64,000 bases of DNA from Bradyrhizobium tropiciagri (GCF_001189845.1 NZ_LFLZ01000012.1:1-64000), one strand, 5' to 3'. Counted from the first letter of the stretch, positions 22,654 through 32,138 are shown. Notes: generated by a model from the letters alone, not told the origin. Program-made: numbers and translations.

Positions 22654-22659
22654 GACCGG

Positions 22660-22831
22660 CTGTCCACAGGGTTCCGCGCACCTTGTCCACCAGCGATCAA
22701 GCGCGTTGTCCCCGGGGTTGTCGGGCTCTGTTCCACAGGCAGTCCACCGGGATGTTCACCGGCCTTTCCCATGACGGGATACCAGGTCTGACCACGGTCG
22801 ACCCACAGTTTCTCAACAGACCTGTCCACAG
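22660..22831. repeat. Cluster of TGTCCACA-like 9-mers
   Basis: A non-coding stretch with repeated relatives of one 9-mer: CTGTCCACA at 22660 and 22822, TTGTCCACC at 22683, TTGTCCCCG at 22706, TGTTCCACAG at 22729, CAGTCCACC at 22740, TGTTCACCG at 22753 and GACCCACAG at 22800. They resemble the DnaA box TTATCCACA with 2-3 mismatches, all on the plus strand. No dnaA, hemE or parAB gene is nearby. Confidence 0.4.
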
Positions 22832-22866
22832 CTTGCTGCGCCCTGGCCCTGGTGCCGCGGTCCGCG

Positions 22867-24474
22867 TCAGGCGAACAGCGCGCGATGGTCGGCCAGGACG
22901 GCCCGCGCGGCGTTGTGACCGGGCGCACCGGTGACCCCGCCGCCGGGATGGGCGCCGGAACCGCAATGGTAGAGACCGCGGAGCGGTCCGCGGTAGTCGG
23001 CATGGCCGAGCATGGGGCGCGCGGAGAACAGCTGGTTCAGCGTCAGCGCGCCGTGAAAGATGTCGCCGCCGAGCAGGCCGAACTGCCGTTCGAGATCGAG
23101 CGGGGACAGGATCTGGCGGCCGATCACGGAGCCCGCGAAGCCGGGCGCATAGCCGTCAACGGTTGCGATCATCAGGTCGGCGACCTCGTCGCGATGGTCG
23201 TCCCACGATTTGCCGCCGGGCAGTTGCGGCGCGACGTGCTGGCAGAACAGGCTCGCAACATGCTGGCCCGGCGGGCTCAGGCTATCGTCGAGCGTCGAGG
23301 GGATCAGCACCTCGACGACGGGCGCGCGGCTCCAGCCGAAGTCGCGCGCATCGTGCCAGGCGCGATCCATGTAGCCGAGGCTTGGCGCGATGATGATGCC
23401 TGCGGTGAGGTGATCGCCGGGGCCGGGCAGTGCGGTGAACGAGGGCAGGGCGCTCAGCGCCACGTTCATCCTGAAGGTGCCGGACCCGTTCTGCCAGCGC
23501 GAGATGCGCGTGCGGAATTCGCCCGCCAATGCGCCCGCCGGCACCAGGCGCGTGTAGAGCAGCTTCGGGTTGACATTGGAGACGACATATTTGGCGCGGA
23601 CCGTCTCGCCATTGTCGAGGATGATGCCAGTGGCGCGATCCTTCTCGACGATCACCTCGCGGACGGGTGCATCGGTTTCGATCTCGACGCCATGGCTGCG
23701 CGCGGCACTTGCCATCGCCTGGGTGATCGCGCCCATGCCGCCGATCGCGTGGCCCCAGACACCCTTCTTGCCGTTCACCTCGCCGAACGCATGATGCAGC
23801 ATCACATAGGCCGAGCCGGCCGCGTAGGGGCTCGCATAGTTGCCGACGATGGCGTCGAAGCCGAACAGCGCCTTGACGAGATCGTTCTCGAAACGCTCGT
23901 CGAGCATCTCGCCGGCCGAGCGCGTGAACAGGTCGAGCAGGTTGCGCTGCTGCTCGAGCGACAGCCGCCGCAGGATGTTGGCGGTGCCGAGCGCGTTGAA
24001 GGCCTCGCTGATTGCGCCGATGCCAAACCCCTCGACGAGGTTCGGCGGCGCGCGCAGCACGAATTGCCGCAGCACGTCGGCGATGGCTTCGAGTTCCCTC
24101 GAGAACTCGCCGATGGTGGCCGCATCCTGCTGGCTGAGCTTTGCGACCGACTGCTGGGTGCGGCCTTCGCCGGTCAAAAGGTAACTGCCGTCGGGCGCGG
24201 GGAGGAAGTTCTGCGCGCGGCGCTCGACGATCTGAAGGCCGTGATCGGCAAGTTTCAGGTCTGCGATGATTTGCGGGTTGAGCAGGCTCACCGTGTAGGC
24301 GGCGACCGAATTGCGGAAGCCCGGACAAAACTCTTCGGTGACGGCGGCACCGCCGACCACCTTGCGGCGCTCGACAATCCTGACCTTCAATCCGGCCATC
24401 GCGAGATAGGCGGCACAAGTGAGGCCGTTGTGCCCCGCACCGATGATGACGGCATCAACTTCATGATTGGACAT
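22867..24474 (-). CDS. FAD-dependent oxidoreductase, phytoene-desaturase-like
   Basis: 535 aa. The N-terminal Rossmann loop VIIGAGHNGLTCAAYLAMAG binds FAD, with EERRK-type acidic end (VRIVERRKVVGGAA). The C-terminal FAD contact is GLYHCGSGAHPGGGVTGAPG, matching the crtI/PYROXD2-like amine oxidase family. There are no carotenoid genes around, so the substrate is unknown. ATG 24474 (MSNHEVDAVIIGAG) is chosen over the longer frame from 24717, which lacks protein-like composition. Confidence 0.88.
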   Translation of the reverse strand: MSNHEVDAVIIGAGHNGLTCAAYLAMAGLKVRIVERRKVVGGAAVTEEFCPGFRNSVAAYTVSLLNPQIIADLKLADHGLQIVERRAQNFLPAPDGSYLLTGEGRTQQSVAKLSQQDAATIGEFSRELEAIADVLRQFVLRAPPNLVEGFGIGAISEAFNALGTANILRRLSLEQQRNLLDLFTRSAGEMLDERFENDLVKALFGFDAIVGNYASPYAAGSAYVMLHHAFGEVNGKKGVWGHAIGGMGAITQAMASAARSHGVEIETDAPVREVIVEKDRATGIILDNGETVRAKYVVSNVNPKLLYTRLVPAGALAGEFRTRISRWQNGSGTFRMNVALSALPSFTALPGPGDHLTAGIIIAPSLGYMDRAWHDARDFGWSRAPVVEVLIPSTLDDSLSPPGQHVASLFCQHVAPQLPGGKSWDDHRDEVADLMIATVDGYAPGFAGSVIGRQILSPLDLERQFGLLGGDIFHGALTLNQLFSARPMLGHADYRGPLRGLYHCGSGAHPGGGVTGAPGHNAARAVLADHRALFA

Positions 24475-24644
24475 GGCGCTTCTATAGGCTGAATGTCCGC
24501 ATCTCACCACTGCCGGCCGCGGCAGGTCACAAATCCGTACCGATCCGGATACGATAGTTCGGCCGCGATTGTGCGGGCCGTGAGCCGCCAGCAGGACGAG
24601 GAGAGCGCCTCGTTCGTTTGGCGCCGCCAAGCAGTGGAGCGCAA

Positions 24645-25364
24645 ATGCCGTTTGTTTTTGATCAAACTGAAATCGAGTGGCCCGACGACGAGTCCGATCC
24701 ACCGCCGCCGCGCCCAAATCAGTTCGTTTACCTGCCGCCGCCCGAATTCGGCGGAGCGCGGGAGCCGGTCCATTTCACACTCGACATTCCGCCCGAGCCG
24801 CTGGTGCCCGGACCGGTCGCGCCGGTGATCACGCGGCCGAGCCTTTGGGATCGCTTGTGGGGCCGGCGACTGCCAACCGCGCAGGTGACGCCGGCAGTCA
24901 AAGCCGCCGCGGAGGTGTGGGCGGCCCGCGAGGTGTTCACCCGCCAGCGGCTGATCGCGGTGTCCGTACCGGCCCTGCGTGAACTCGGCGTGCAGCGGCT
25001 CTATTGTCGCTATGACGGCGGCAACGACGAGGGGTTTTCGTGGCTCGACAGCGCGACGCTTCATGATGGCACACGTGTCGACGCTGATGCGCTCGCGCAG
25101 CGGCTGACCGAACAACGATTTCTTGACCGGCTGGTTGCGAGGGGCGTGATGAACCGGATCGACGGCACCAGCGAACGCGACCAGATCGCGTCCTTTGTCC
25201 GCGACTGGATGTGTACGGAGTGGGCGACCCTGCTGCTTGGCCGCGGCTACGGCACCGGCGAGTACGTCATGTACGGCGCCTTCGTCGTCGATCTCGACGC
25301 GTTGAGCGTGGTTGACGATCCCAGGGCCGACCCGGTTACGAGCAATATCGAGATCGCGAGGTAG
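24645..25364 (+). CDS. Conserved hypothetical protein, 239 aa
   Basis: No function recognised. The N-terminal 60 residues are acidic and Pro-rich (WPDDESDPPPPRPNQFVYLPPP). A mixed alpha/beta part follows with the motif LYCRYDGGNDEGFSW, which recalls small DUF families with a YDGxxDEG core. There is no signal peptide or membrane segment. The start MPFVFDQTE has GGAG seven bases upstream. It is followed six bases later by the next small gene, so the two look co-transcribed. Confidence 0.75.
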   Translation: MPFVFDQTEIEWPDDESDPPPPRPNQFVYLPPPEFGGAREPVHFTLDIPPEPLVPGPVAPVITRPSLWDRLWGRRLPTAQVTPAVKAAAEVWAAREVFTRQRLIAVSVPALRELGVQRLYCRYDGGNDEGFSWLDSATLHDGTRVDADALAQRLTEQRFLDRLVARGVMNRIDGTSERDQIASFVRDWMCTEWATLLLGRGYGTGEYVMYGAFVVDLDALSVVDDPRADPVTSNIEIAR

Positions 25365-25370
25365 CCTGCG

Positions 25371-25766
25371 ATGGCGCATCCCTATCATCATGCGGTCCGT
25401 TCCGCGCGCCTGTTCGGCGGAACGCCCGAGGACTATCTCGCGATTCACGACTGGTTCGACGAGAGCAAGGCGCATCTTGCCGACGTGCGTCACCGTGCGC
25501 TGCGCCATCACAGCGAGGGTATCTTCCTGTGCGAGGCGATCTTCGGCGCGACGCTGACGAACAGCGCCGGCAAGCAGATTCCGGTGCGCACGGTCGGCGA
25601 GCAGCATGTCAAGGACGATCTCGGCTGGATTCCCTCGGTCAAGGATTGGTTGCAGCACATCGAGCTGCAGCCATGGATGGGGCGAACGCCGTTCCGGCCA
25701 CAAATGGAAACGTCCGCACCGGCCGCGGAAGCGGAACACGAGGCCGGCGACATCAGGATGACGTGA
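25371..25766 (+). CDS. Conserved hypothetical protein (DUF6915-like), 131 aa
   Basis: MAHPYHHAVRSARLFGGTPE with YLAIHDWFDESKAHLADVRH, then ALRHHSEGIFLCEAIFG and VRTVGEQHVKDDLGWIPS. I believe this His/Trp-rich pattern is the family named DUF6915, often found in phage and plasmid contexts, but cannot verify it. The multiple His (YHH, RHH) could bind metal. It starts six bases after the preceding unknown gene, and both may act together. Confidence 0.75.
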   Translation: MAHPYHHAVRSARLFGGTPEDYLAIHDWFDESKAHLADVRHRALRHHSEGIFLCEAIFGATLTNSAGKQIPVRTVGEQHVKDDLGWIPSVKDWLQHIELQPWMGRTPFRPQMETSAPAAEAEHEAGDIRMT

Positions 25767-25871
25767 ACGGTTCAAGCAACCCGGTGGGCGTGTTGCCCGC
25801 TGCCTGGCGCTATGATTCAATGCAATGCATGTGCCCGGTGTTGATCTGCCGGATCGTGACCGGGAGTATTC

Positions 25872-28135
25872 ATGACGTCTGAGCCGTCCGCATCGCGAAA
25901 CCGGCTGGTGCTGGTTGTCTACACCGCGGCGATCTTCGTCAGCGCCCTGTTGCTGTTCTCGGTGCAGCCGCTGTTCACCAAGATGGTGCTGCCACGGCTC
26001 GGCGGCTCGCCGGCGGTGTGGTCGGTGGCGATGGTGTTTTTCCAGTCGCTGCTGCTCGGCGGCTATGCGTATGCGCATCTGTTGATGAAGCTGAGCAGCC
26101 GCGTCGTTCCGGTCGCGGTGCATCTGGTGCTGCTCGTCGTCGCGCTGCTGACCTTGCCGCTGACGATCAGGAGCGGCTGGGGCGAGCCGCCGACCTCGGG
26201 CTATGCGGTCTGGCTGCTCGGCCTGTTCGCGGTCTCGATCGGCCTGCCGTTCTTCGCGCTCGCCGCCAACAACCCGCTGCTGCAGGCCTGGTTCGTGCGC
26301 ACCGGCCACCCCAGCGGGCCCGACCCGTACTTCCTCTATGCGTCCTCGAACATCGGCAGCTTCCTGGCGCTGCTGTCCTATCCGGTGCTGCTCGAGCCGA
26401 TGTTCACATTGCGCACCCAGAACCTGATCTGGACCTGCGGCTATGGGCTGTTGATCGTTCTGATCGCGGGGTGTGGCGTGTTGTTGCTGCGGTCGCCGGC
26501 CAGTGCCGCCGCACTCAATATGCAGGTCGACGATGACAACGCGCCGGCGCCGCCCTGGGGCTTGCGGGCGCGCTGGATCTTCCTGGCCGCGGTGCCGTCG
26601 GGTCTCCTGATCGCGGTGACGGCGCATATCTCGACCGACGTCGCGGCCGCTCCCTTGCTGTGGGTGCTGCCGCTGTCGCTGTATCTGTTGACCTGGGTGC
26701 TGGTGTTCCAGTCGCGGCCGCTGCTGCCGCACAAATGGATGCTGCTGGCGCAGCCGCTGGCGATTGCCGGCGTCGTGATCCTGCTCGCGTTCGGCGGCGA
26801 GCAGAACCTGCTGCTGACGCTCGGCGGCCATCAGCTCTGCTTCTTCATCATCGCGATGGCCTGCCATGGCGAGCTCGCGCGCACCCGTCCCGCCGCGAAA
26901 TACCTCACCGGCTTCTACGTCGCGCTGTCGTTCGGCGGCATGGTCGGCGGCCTGTTTGCGGGCCTGATCGCGCCGTTCACCTTCTCATGGATCGCCGAAT
27001 ATCCGATCCTGCTGGCGCTCGCGGCGCTGTGCCGTCCGCCCGGCGGCGCGGAGCGGCTGCCGCGCTGGAGCGCCTGGTACTGGCCGTTCCTCGCGATGCT
27101 GGCGGTCGCGCTGATCGCGCCGAGCTATTCGGCCGGCGACATCTTCAACTGGTTCGACGACCATCGGGTGTGGATCATCGGCGCCGTCGGCGTGCTCTCG
27201 GCGCTGCTCGCGCTCGCACTGAATGCCAATCGCTGGAAGATCTTCGCTACCGTCGTCGTCGCGCTGGTGGTGCTGCGCGCCTATCCGTCGGACGATGGCC
27301 GCGTCGAAACCGTGCGCAGCTTCTTCGGCGTGCACAAGATCGTGGTGACGGCGAACGGGCAGTATCACGTGCTGATGCACGGCACCACGATCCATGGCGC
27401 CGAGAAGTTCAAGAACGACGACGGCACGCCGGTCACCGGAAAGCCCGAGCCGATCAGCTACTATTACAAGGACGGCGGCATCGGGCGGGCGATCACCGCA
27501 ATCCGCGCGCGCAAGGGCGCGCCGCTGAAAGTGGCTGTGATCGGGCTCGGCTCGGGGACGCTGACCTGCGCCTCAGCGCCCGGCGAGGACTGGCGATTCT
27601 TCGAGATCGACCAGTCGATGGTCGATACCGCGCGCGATCCGAAATATTTCACCTACATCCAGAGCTGCGAGCCGAACCTGAAGCCTGTCATCGGCGACGC
27701 GCGGCTGACCTTCGCCAAGGAGCCGGACGCGCCTACGATCTCATCATCGTCGACGCCTATTCGTCGGACGCGATCCCGATCCATCTCGCGACCGAGGAGG
27801 CGATGGCGATCTACAAGGAGAAGCTGGCGCCGCAGGGCGCGGTCGTGATGCACGTCTCCAACCGCCATCTCGAGCTTGCCAGCGTCGTGGTCGGCATTGC
27901 CGACGCCAACGACATGAAGAGCTGGGTCTACAGCGAGGATTCCGGCCGCGACAACGAGTACATCTTCTCGACCTCGGTCGTGGTCTCCGCCCGCGAGGAC
28001 GCCGATGTCGGCAAGCTCGCGTCATCAGACGTCTGGATCGAGACCGATGCCAACGAGAAGCAGCGGGTCTGGACCGACGACTATTCGAACGTGCTGGGGG
28101 CGGTCTATCGGCGCCTGCGCGACGGCGAGCAATAG
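25872..28135 (+). CDS. Multi-pass membrane protein with spermidine-synthase-like domain (one frameshift)
   Basis: The corrected protein is about 754 aa. The N-terminal 480 residues form about a dozen hydrophobic segments beginning LVLVVYTAAIFVSALLLFSV. The C-terminal domain has the Rossmann SAM/dcSAM loop VAVIGLGSGTL, acidic EIDQSMV, and LIIVDAYSSDAIPIHLATEE, typical of SpeE-like proteins. The frame breaks at 27729 where one G is missing (EPDGAYDLII expected) and continues to 28135. Whether it makes polyamines is uncertain, as many such fusions have unknown substrates. Confidence 0.85.
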
Positions 28136-28166
28136 GGCTGATCAGCCCGACAATATATCTAGATAT

Positions 28167-28754
28167 CTAGCCGTCCACCACTAGCAGCTTCGCGATCTGC
28201 GGCTTGACGATTGCGGCAAACACTGCGGGTTCGTCGAACGCCCTCGCGGAGAGCATCGCTCCATGGACCGATGCCATCAGCATCTGGGCCTCATCTTCCG
28301 GCCGCTTGTCCAGCCGGAGCAGGCGCTGTTCTGCGCCGGCCCGCAGCACCGAGGTGAGCCATGCCGCGAGATGATGGAAATGGGCGCGGACGCGTAAGGC
28401 GACTTGTTCCGGCAACATCGGCATCTCGCCGGCAAGCATCGCACAGACGCAAAAGGGCAGTGACCCGTCTCGAATGCACGTCTGCCAGAAGGCCACGTAA
28501 GACTGCAGCTGGTCGGCCGGGCTTGCCGACTGGCCCTGAAGAGCCTTCAGGCCCTGCTCAGTCTGCTGCCGGTAGCGATCAACCAGCGCCGAAACCAGCT
28601 CGGCCTTGGTCGGGAAGTGATGGTGGATGCTCGCCTTCCTGATGCCGATCGCATCCGAGATGTCGGCATAGCTGAAGCCGTTGTAGCCCCCCGCAACGAT
28701 GAGGGACTGCGCGACATCGAGAATTTTTCCAGAAGTCGAAATCATCACATTCAT
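28167..28754 (-). CDS. TetR family transcriptional regulator
   Basis: 195 aa. The N-terminal helix-turn-helix is ILDVAQSLIVAGGYNGFSYA followed by DISDAIGIRKASIHHHFPTK, a clear TetR domain. The C-terminal ligand domain contains Cys residues (TCIRDGSLPFCVCAML). It is divergent from the HdeD-like gene. Two copies of a TACCT-N6-AGG element lie between them, one next to each start, so it probably represses both. Confidence 0.9.
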   Translation of the reverse strand: MNVMISTSGKILDVAQSLIVAGGYNGFSYADISDAIGIRKASIHHHFPTKAELVSALVDRYRQQTEQGLKALQGQSASPADQLQSYVAFWQTCIRDGSLPFCVCAMLAGEMPMLPEQVALRVRAHFHHLAAWLTSVLRAGAEQRLLRLDKRPEDEAQMLMASVHGAMLSARAFDEPAVFAAIVKPQIAKLLVVDG

Positions 28755-28762
28755 GTCAGGCC

Positions 28763-28778
28763 TACCTTCCAGTAGGTA
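28763..28778. promoter_or_regulatory. Probable TetR operator, regulator-proximal
   Basis: TACCTTCCAGTAGGTA: TACCT-N6-AGGTA dyad, nine bases upstream of the tetR start codon. Confidence 0.6.
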
Positions 28779-28852
28779 AATTGCCGAGATATTTCAAGAC
28801 TTTCACCTCACAAGGGGGCGTTTCCGGCGCAGATTGACTTGATTTCATTGAC

Positions 28853-28868
28853 TACCTACTAGTAGGAA
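28853..28868. promoter_or_regulatory. Probable TetR operator, target-proximal
   Basis: TACCTACTAGTAGGAA contains the perfect palindrome CCTACTAGTAGG and shares TACCT-N6-AGG with the site at 28763. It lies 20 bases before the HdeD-like start, just before its AAGGAG ribosome site. Confidence 0.65.
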
Positions 28869-28888
28869 GGTAAGCAAGGAGTCTGTCA

Positions 28889-29446
28889 ATGCAAAGCCAC
28901 GTTCCGACCCAGTCCGCCTGGTTGCGATCCTATTATCTCGGGCGCGCGATCTTCTCGATCGCCTGGGTTGCCGCCGCCGTTCTGTTCAGCGCGCAAGCCG
29001 GGCCCGCTGCGTTTCTGCTCGTGATCTACCCGGCATGGGACGGCGTTGCCAATCTGGCTGACGCCCGGGTCAACGGCGGGCTGATCGCCAATCCATCCCA
29101 GACCTTGAATATCGTAGTCAGCGCGATAACCGCGCTCGCCGTGATCGTGGCGGTCGGCCACAGCAGCTATGCCGTTCTCGCGGTATTCGGAGTTTGGGCG
29201 ATCCTGTCGGGTGTGCTGCAATTGTTCACCGGCGCCAGGCGCTGGCGTGACTATGGCGCGCAATGGGCGATGATCCTGAGCGGCGCGCAGTCGGCGCTCG
29301 CCGGCGGCTACATGATCAGCCGATCGCTCGGCACCGTGGCGCCGACGATTCTGGACGTCGCTCCCTACGCGGGATTCGGCGCGTTCTATTTCCTGCTTTC
29401 CGGCATCTGGCTCGTTGCCACGGCCTATCGCAGCGCGCGTGCATAA
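28889..29446 (+). CDS. HdeD/DUF308-like membrane protein
   Basis: 185 aa with about six hydrophobic segments in the paired-helix pattern of DUF308/HdeD proteins. Examples are AIFSIAWVAAAVLFSAQAGP, LNIVVSAITALAVIVAVG, and the final GFGAFYFLLSGIWLVATAY. HdeD is linked to acid resistance in enterobacteria, but the function here is unknown. AAGGAG lies seven bases before the ATG. It is probably controlled by the divergent TetR. Confidence 0.75.
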   Translation: MQSHVPTQSAWLRSYYLGRAIFSIAWVAAAVLFSAQAGPAAFLLVIYPAWDGVANLADARVNGGLIANPSQTLNIVVSAITALAVIVAVGHSSYAVLAVFGVWAILSGVLQLFTGARRWRDYGAQWAMILSGAQSALAGGYMISRSLGTVAPTILDVAPYAGFGAFYFLLSGIWLVATAYRSARA

Positions 29447-29501
29447 CGCACGGCGGAGCTAGACCGGTGCCGGCGGGCGCCAGCCTGCTTCAACGCAGCG
29501 A

Positions 29502-30368
29502 TTACTTCTGCTCCGGTGGCGCCGTATTCTCCTGCGGCGCCGCCGCCGCGGAGGCGGGTGTCGAGGCGGCTAGCAGCGGCATGGCCGGCGTGCTCTCGCC
29601 GGCGTCCTCGTCGAGGAACTGCTCCACGCCCGCCTGGATCGACAACTTCGCACTCTCGGGGCCGCGATCGCTGAGGTCGTTGTGGTGGAACACGGTTCTG
29701 ACCACCTTGATGCCGAGCCTGGCGCAGGTCTCCTCGTCAGGCACGACGCCCGGATCGGCCTTGAACACCGGGTCCCTGGAACGGAACGAGAGGATCTTGA
29801 TCTTGCTGTCGGTGATGAAGGGGACCCGCAGATTGTCCAGCGTCACGACCTTCTTGACCAGGTCGGGATGCTGCTTGGCGAAGAACATCGAGATGTCGCC
29901 GCCGTTGGAATGACCGATCAGCGTCAGCGCGCGATAGTTCGCGTTCGGATAGAGCTTCTTGAGCTCGTCGATCGCATACATGATGTTGAAGACGCCGCGA
30001 TTGTACTGCATGCGGCGTCCGACATATTCCTCGCCCACCTTGGTCACCATCGGCGAATCGGTGTCGAGATCGTGCTGAATGCTGACCACAAGGTAGCCGC
30101 GTGATGCGAACACGTTGGTGAGGAACGAATACTCGGTGTTCTTGACGGTGTTGCCGTGGCTCAGGATCGCCACCGGCAGCTCGATCATCTCGGCCATCGC
30201 CTGCATTTGCCGGTCGCGGCGAACCGCCACCTCGACCGTGACGTTGCGGTCGTCGCGCAGCACATCGTGGAACGTCAGTGTCGTGTGACGGATCGCCCAT
30301 CTGTCCGTCGTGAAATAGCCGGCCATCGCCACGATGCACAGGCAAAGGACAACGAAGCCCCGTTTCAT
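29502..30368 (-). CDS. Alpha/beta hydrolase with N-terminal membrane anchor or signal
   Basis: 288 aa. An N-terminal hydrophobic stretch (MKRGFVVLCLCIVAMAGYFT) acts as signal or anchor, so the enzyme is probably periplasmic. The hydrolase core shows PVAILSHGNTVKNTEYSF, RGYLVVSIQHDLDTDS and the nucleophile elbow LIGHSNGGDIS with catalytic Ser. A candidate His is in TVFHHNDLSDRG. The tail is Ala/Pro-rich. The substrate is unknown (esterase or lipase-like). Confidence 0.82.
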   Translation of the reverse strand: MKRGFVVLCLCIVAMAGYFTTDRWAIRHTTLTFHDVLRDDRNVTVEVAVRRDRQMQAMAEMIELPVAILSHGNTVKNTEYSFLTNVFASRGYLVVSIQHDLDTDSPMVTKVGEEYVGRRMQYNRGVFNIMYAIDELKKLYPNANYRALTLIGHSNGGDISMFFAKQHPDLVKKVVTLDNLRVPFITDSKIKILSFRSRDPVFKADPGVVPDEETCARLGIKVVRTVFHHNDLSDRGPESAKLSIQAGVEQFLDEDAGESTPAMPLLAASTPASAAAAPQENTAPPEQK

Positions 30369-30627
30369 TTTGACCTCTGATACTGCCTACGTGACCCGCG
30401 CTTCTCGCCCTGATTTCACCGGGCATTCCGCTTGAATCGGCCGTCCGAGGCCAAGGCGGGCGCTATTGCCGCCGAATATCGGGCTAATTTTACAATCAGA
30501 TGACAGCGCGACGACGGGCCACGGCGCAGGACGTCGCGTGCCCTTCGAGGCGGTCACAAGCGGGTGAGGAGGCTTCGGGACCTGGCGGCGCGCGATGGCG
30601 CCGCCGCCGGCGGCTCAGGCGCGCGTC

Positions 30628-31422
30628 TCAGTCCTGATAGTTGCTGCCGTAGAAGTCGCGCTGCCGCGGGTAATACGGCCGCGGCTGGTAATAGCCTTGC
30701 GGCGCCGCCGCGTAGCCCTGGTTGCCGTAGTATTGCTGCTGGCCATAGGCCTGCGCGTCGTAGACGCGGCGGCTTGACGGCGGCGCCGGGTAGCGCTGCG
30801 CGGTGGAGCTGCCGTCGGCCGGATAGATGTAGCCATCGTCGGCGCGGGCCTGCGCCGGATATTCGCGCGGCTGCGGTGTCAGGACGACAGGGTCGCCGGC
30901 GGCGGCGGTGCCATACTGCCCGTCATATTGCTGTGGCGCCGAGCGGGCGACAGCGGTGCCGTTGCGCCCGCGCGGATTGCGCGCCAGCGCGACCTGGGAC
31001 GAACCGGTCAACGTCACGGTGGTGTTGAGCACGCCTTCCTTCTGGACCAGCGCGTAGAGCGTCGTTGCGTTGTCGCGCGACAGCCGCACGCAACCATGCG
31101 AGGCCGGCGTGCCCAAGCGGTTCACCGAGTCGGTGCCATGAATCGCGTGCCCGATCTTGGTGAAGAAGATCGAATGCGGCATCGGCGCGTCGTCGAATTC
31201 CTTGGAGTAGTGATCCTCTTCCATCCGGAAGGCGCGGAAGCTGCCGTTCGGCGTTTCGCGCGACGGGATCCCGGTCGAGACCGGCCAGTGATAGCGCGCG
31301 ACGCCGTCGACCGCGACGGTCATCTGCTGGTTGTCCTTGTCGATGGTGATATCGACCTTGGCCTGCGCGGCGCCGGCCGTGAAAAGCATCGCGGAAACGA
31401 ATGCAATGAGGAACGAACGCAT
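30628..31422 (-). CDS. L,D-transpeptidase (YkuD domain)
   Basis: Periplasmic enzyme forming 3-3 peptidoglycan cross-links or attaching lipoproteins. The signal peptide is MRSFLIAFVSAMLFTAGAAQ. The YkuD domain follows with the catalytic motif HGTDSVNRLGTPASHGCVRL, containing the active Cys and His. The C-terminal 100 residues are Tyr/Gln/Pro-rich and low complexity (YGQQQYYGNQGY, YYQPRPYYPRQ), perhaps a wall-binding tail. The start is set at 31422, giving 264 residues with a proper signal, rather than the longer frame from 31488. Confidence 0.92.
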   Translation of the reverse strand: MRSFLIAFVSAMLFTAGAAQAKVDITIDKDNQQMTVAVDGVARYHWPVSTGIPSRETPNGSFRAFRMEEDHYSKEFDDAPMPHSIFFTKIGHAIHGTDSVNRLGTPASHGCVRLSRDNATTLYALVQKEGVLNTTVTLTGSSQVALARNPRGRNGTAVARSAPQQYDGQYGTAAAGDPVVLTPQPREYPAQARADDGYIYPADGSSTAQRYPAPPSSRRVYDAQAYGQQQYYGNQGYAAAPQGYYQPRPYYPRQRDFYGSNYQD

Positions 31423-31709
31423 TTTACCTTTGGCCTCCAGGCCTGATCGCAAAGCCGCGGCTCTCCGTCCCCGGCAACCAATATGCATGGAATCCGAATT
31501 TGGTTCCAGTGACGGTCCGGTGCATCGTTAATCCCGCGCGCGGCGCAAACAAGGCCGAAGGCAGGCCTGCCCGTCACGACAGGCTGACATTTTCGCGAGC
31601 AGCCGCGACCACGGCCCCCAATTGGTCGCCGACGCGCAACTATTTGGCCGCATGAGCGTTTCACAATCCCGCCCAGCGGCGCGTTCGCGTCGCGCATCAA
31701 GGAATCCAG

Positions 31710-32039
31710 ATGAACAACACCAAGGTTAAGACCGCGGCCGTCGCTCCCGCCGGCCTCTCTGCACGGCTCCTGCTTGCGGCCGCAGCCCTCGCTTTGGCGC
31801 TGGTCGCAGTCCCCCATGCCGGCCATGCCCAAGGCATCGTCCGCGGGGCCCATGAAGGTGCCTATGAGGGCAACCGGGTCGCCGGTCCAGTGGGCGGCGT
31901 CGTTGGCGGTGCCGTCGGCGCCGGGGTCGGTGGCGCCATGGGTGCGGTCAAAGGCGTGTTCGGCATCCCGGATCGCGGCTACCGCCGTGGCCACCGCTGC
32001 CGCGGCTATTATCGCCACGGCCATTTCCATTGCTATTGA
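31710..32039 (+). CDS. Small secreted Gly-rich protein, 109 aa
   Basis: N-terminal signal peptide with hydrophobic core LLLAAAALALALVAVP and likely cleavage after GHAQ. A Gly/Val/Ala-rich segment follows (GPVGGVVGGAVGAGVGGAMG) that resembles glycine-zipper membrane-associating helices. A short Arg/His/Tyr/Cys-rich tail (YRRGHRCRGYYRHGHFHCY) ends it. No family function is known. It is monocistronic and followed by a palindromic repeat. Confidence 0.75.
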   Translation: MNNTKVKTAAVAPAGLSARLLLAAAALALALVAVPHAGHAQGIVRGAHEGAYEGNRVAGPVGGVVGGAVGAGVGGAMGAVKGVFGIPDRGYRRGHRCRGYYRHGHFHCY

Positions 32040-32052
32040 TTGTTGGGAGCCT

Positions 32053-32138
32053 GTAGCCCGGATGGAGCGAAGCGAAATCCGGGTTCTGCAGGCCTGGCGA
32101 TAAAGGTCCCGGATTGCGCTTCGCTCCATCCGGGCTAC
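32053..32138. repeat. GTAGCCCGGATG palindromic repeat, copy 1
   Basis: Left arm GTAGCCCGGATGGAGCGAAG then CGAAATCCGGG. Right arm is the near complement, ending TCCATCCGGGCTAC. A second copy is at 41018-41104. It lies between a plus-strand and a minus-strand gene that converge, so it may act as a bidirectional terminator. Confidence 0.85.

Noticed and set aside
22660..22831. A replication origin
   Set aside because: Boxes are degenerate, there is no AT-rich unwinding region, and no dnaA, hemE, parAB or repABC genes are nearby. Kept only as a motif cluster.
24504..26867. 787-residue minus-strand frame
   Set aside because: Antisense shadow of two small genes and the membrane protein, with low-complexity Gln/Arg/His composition.
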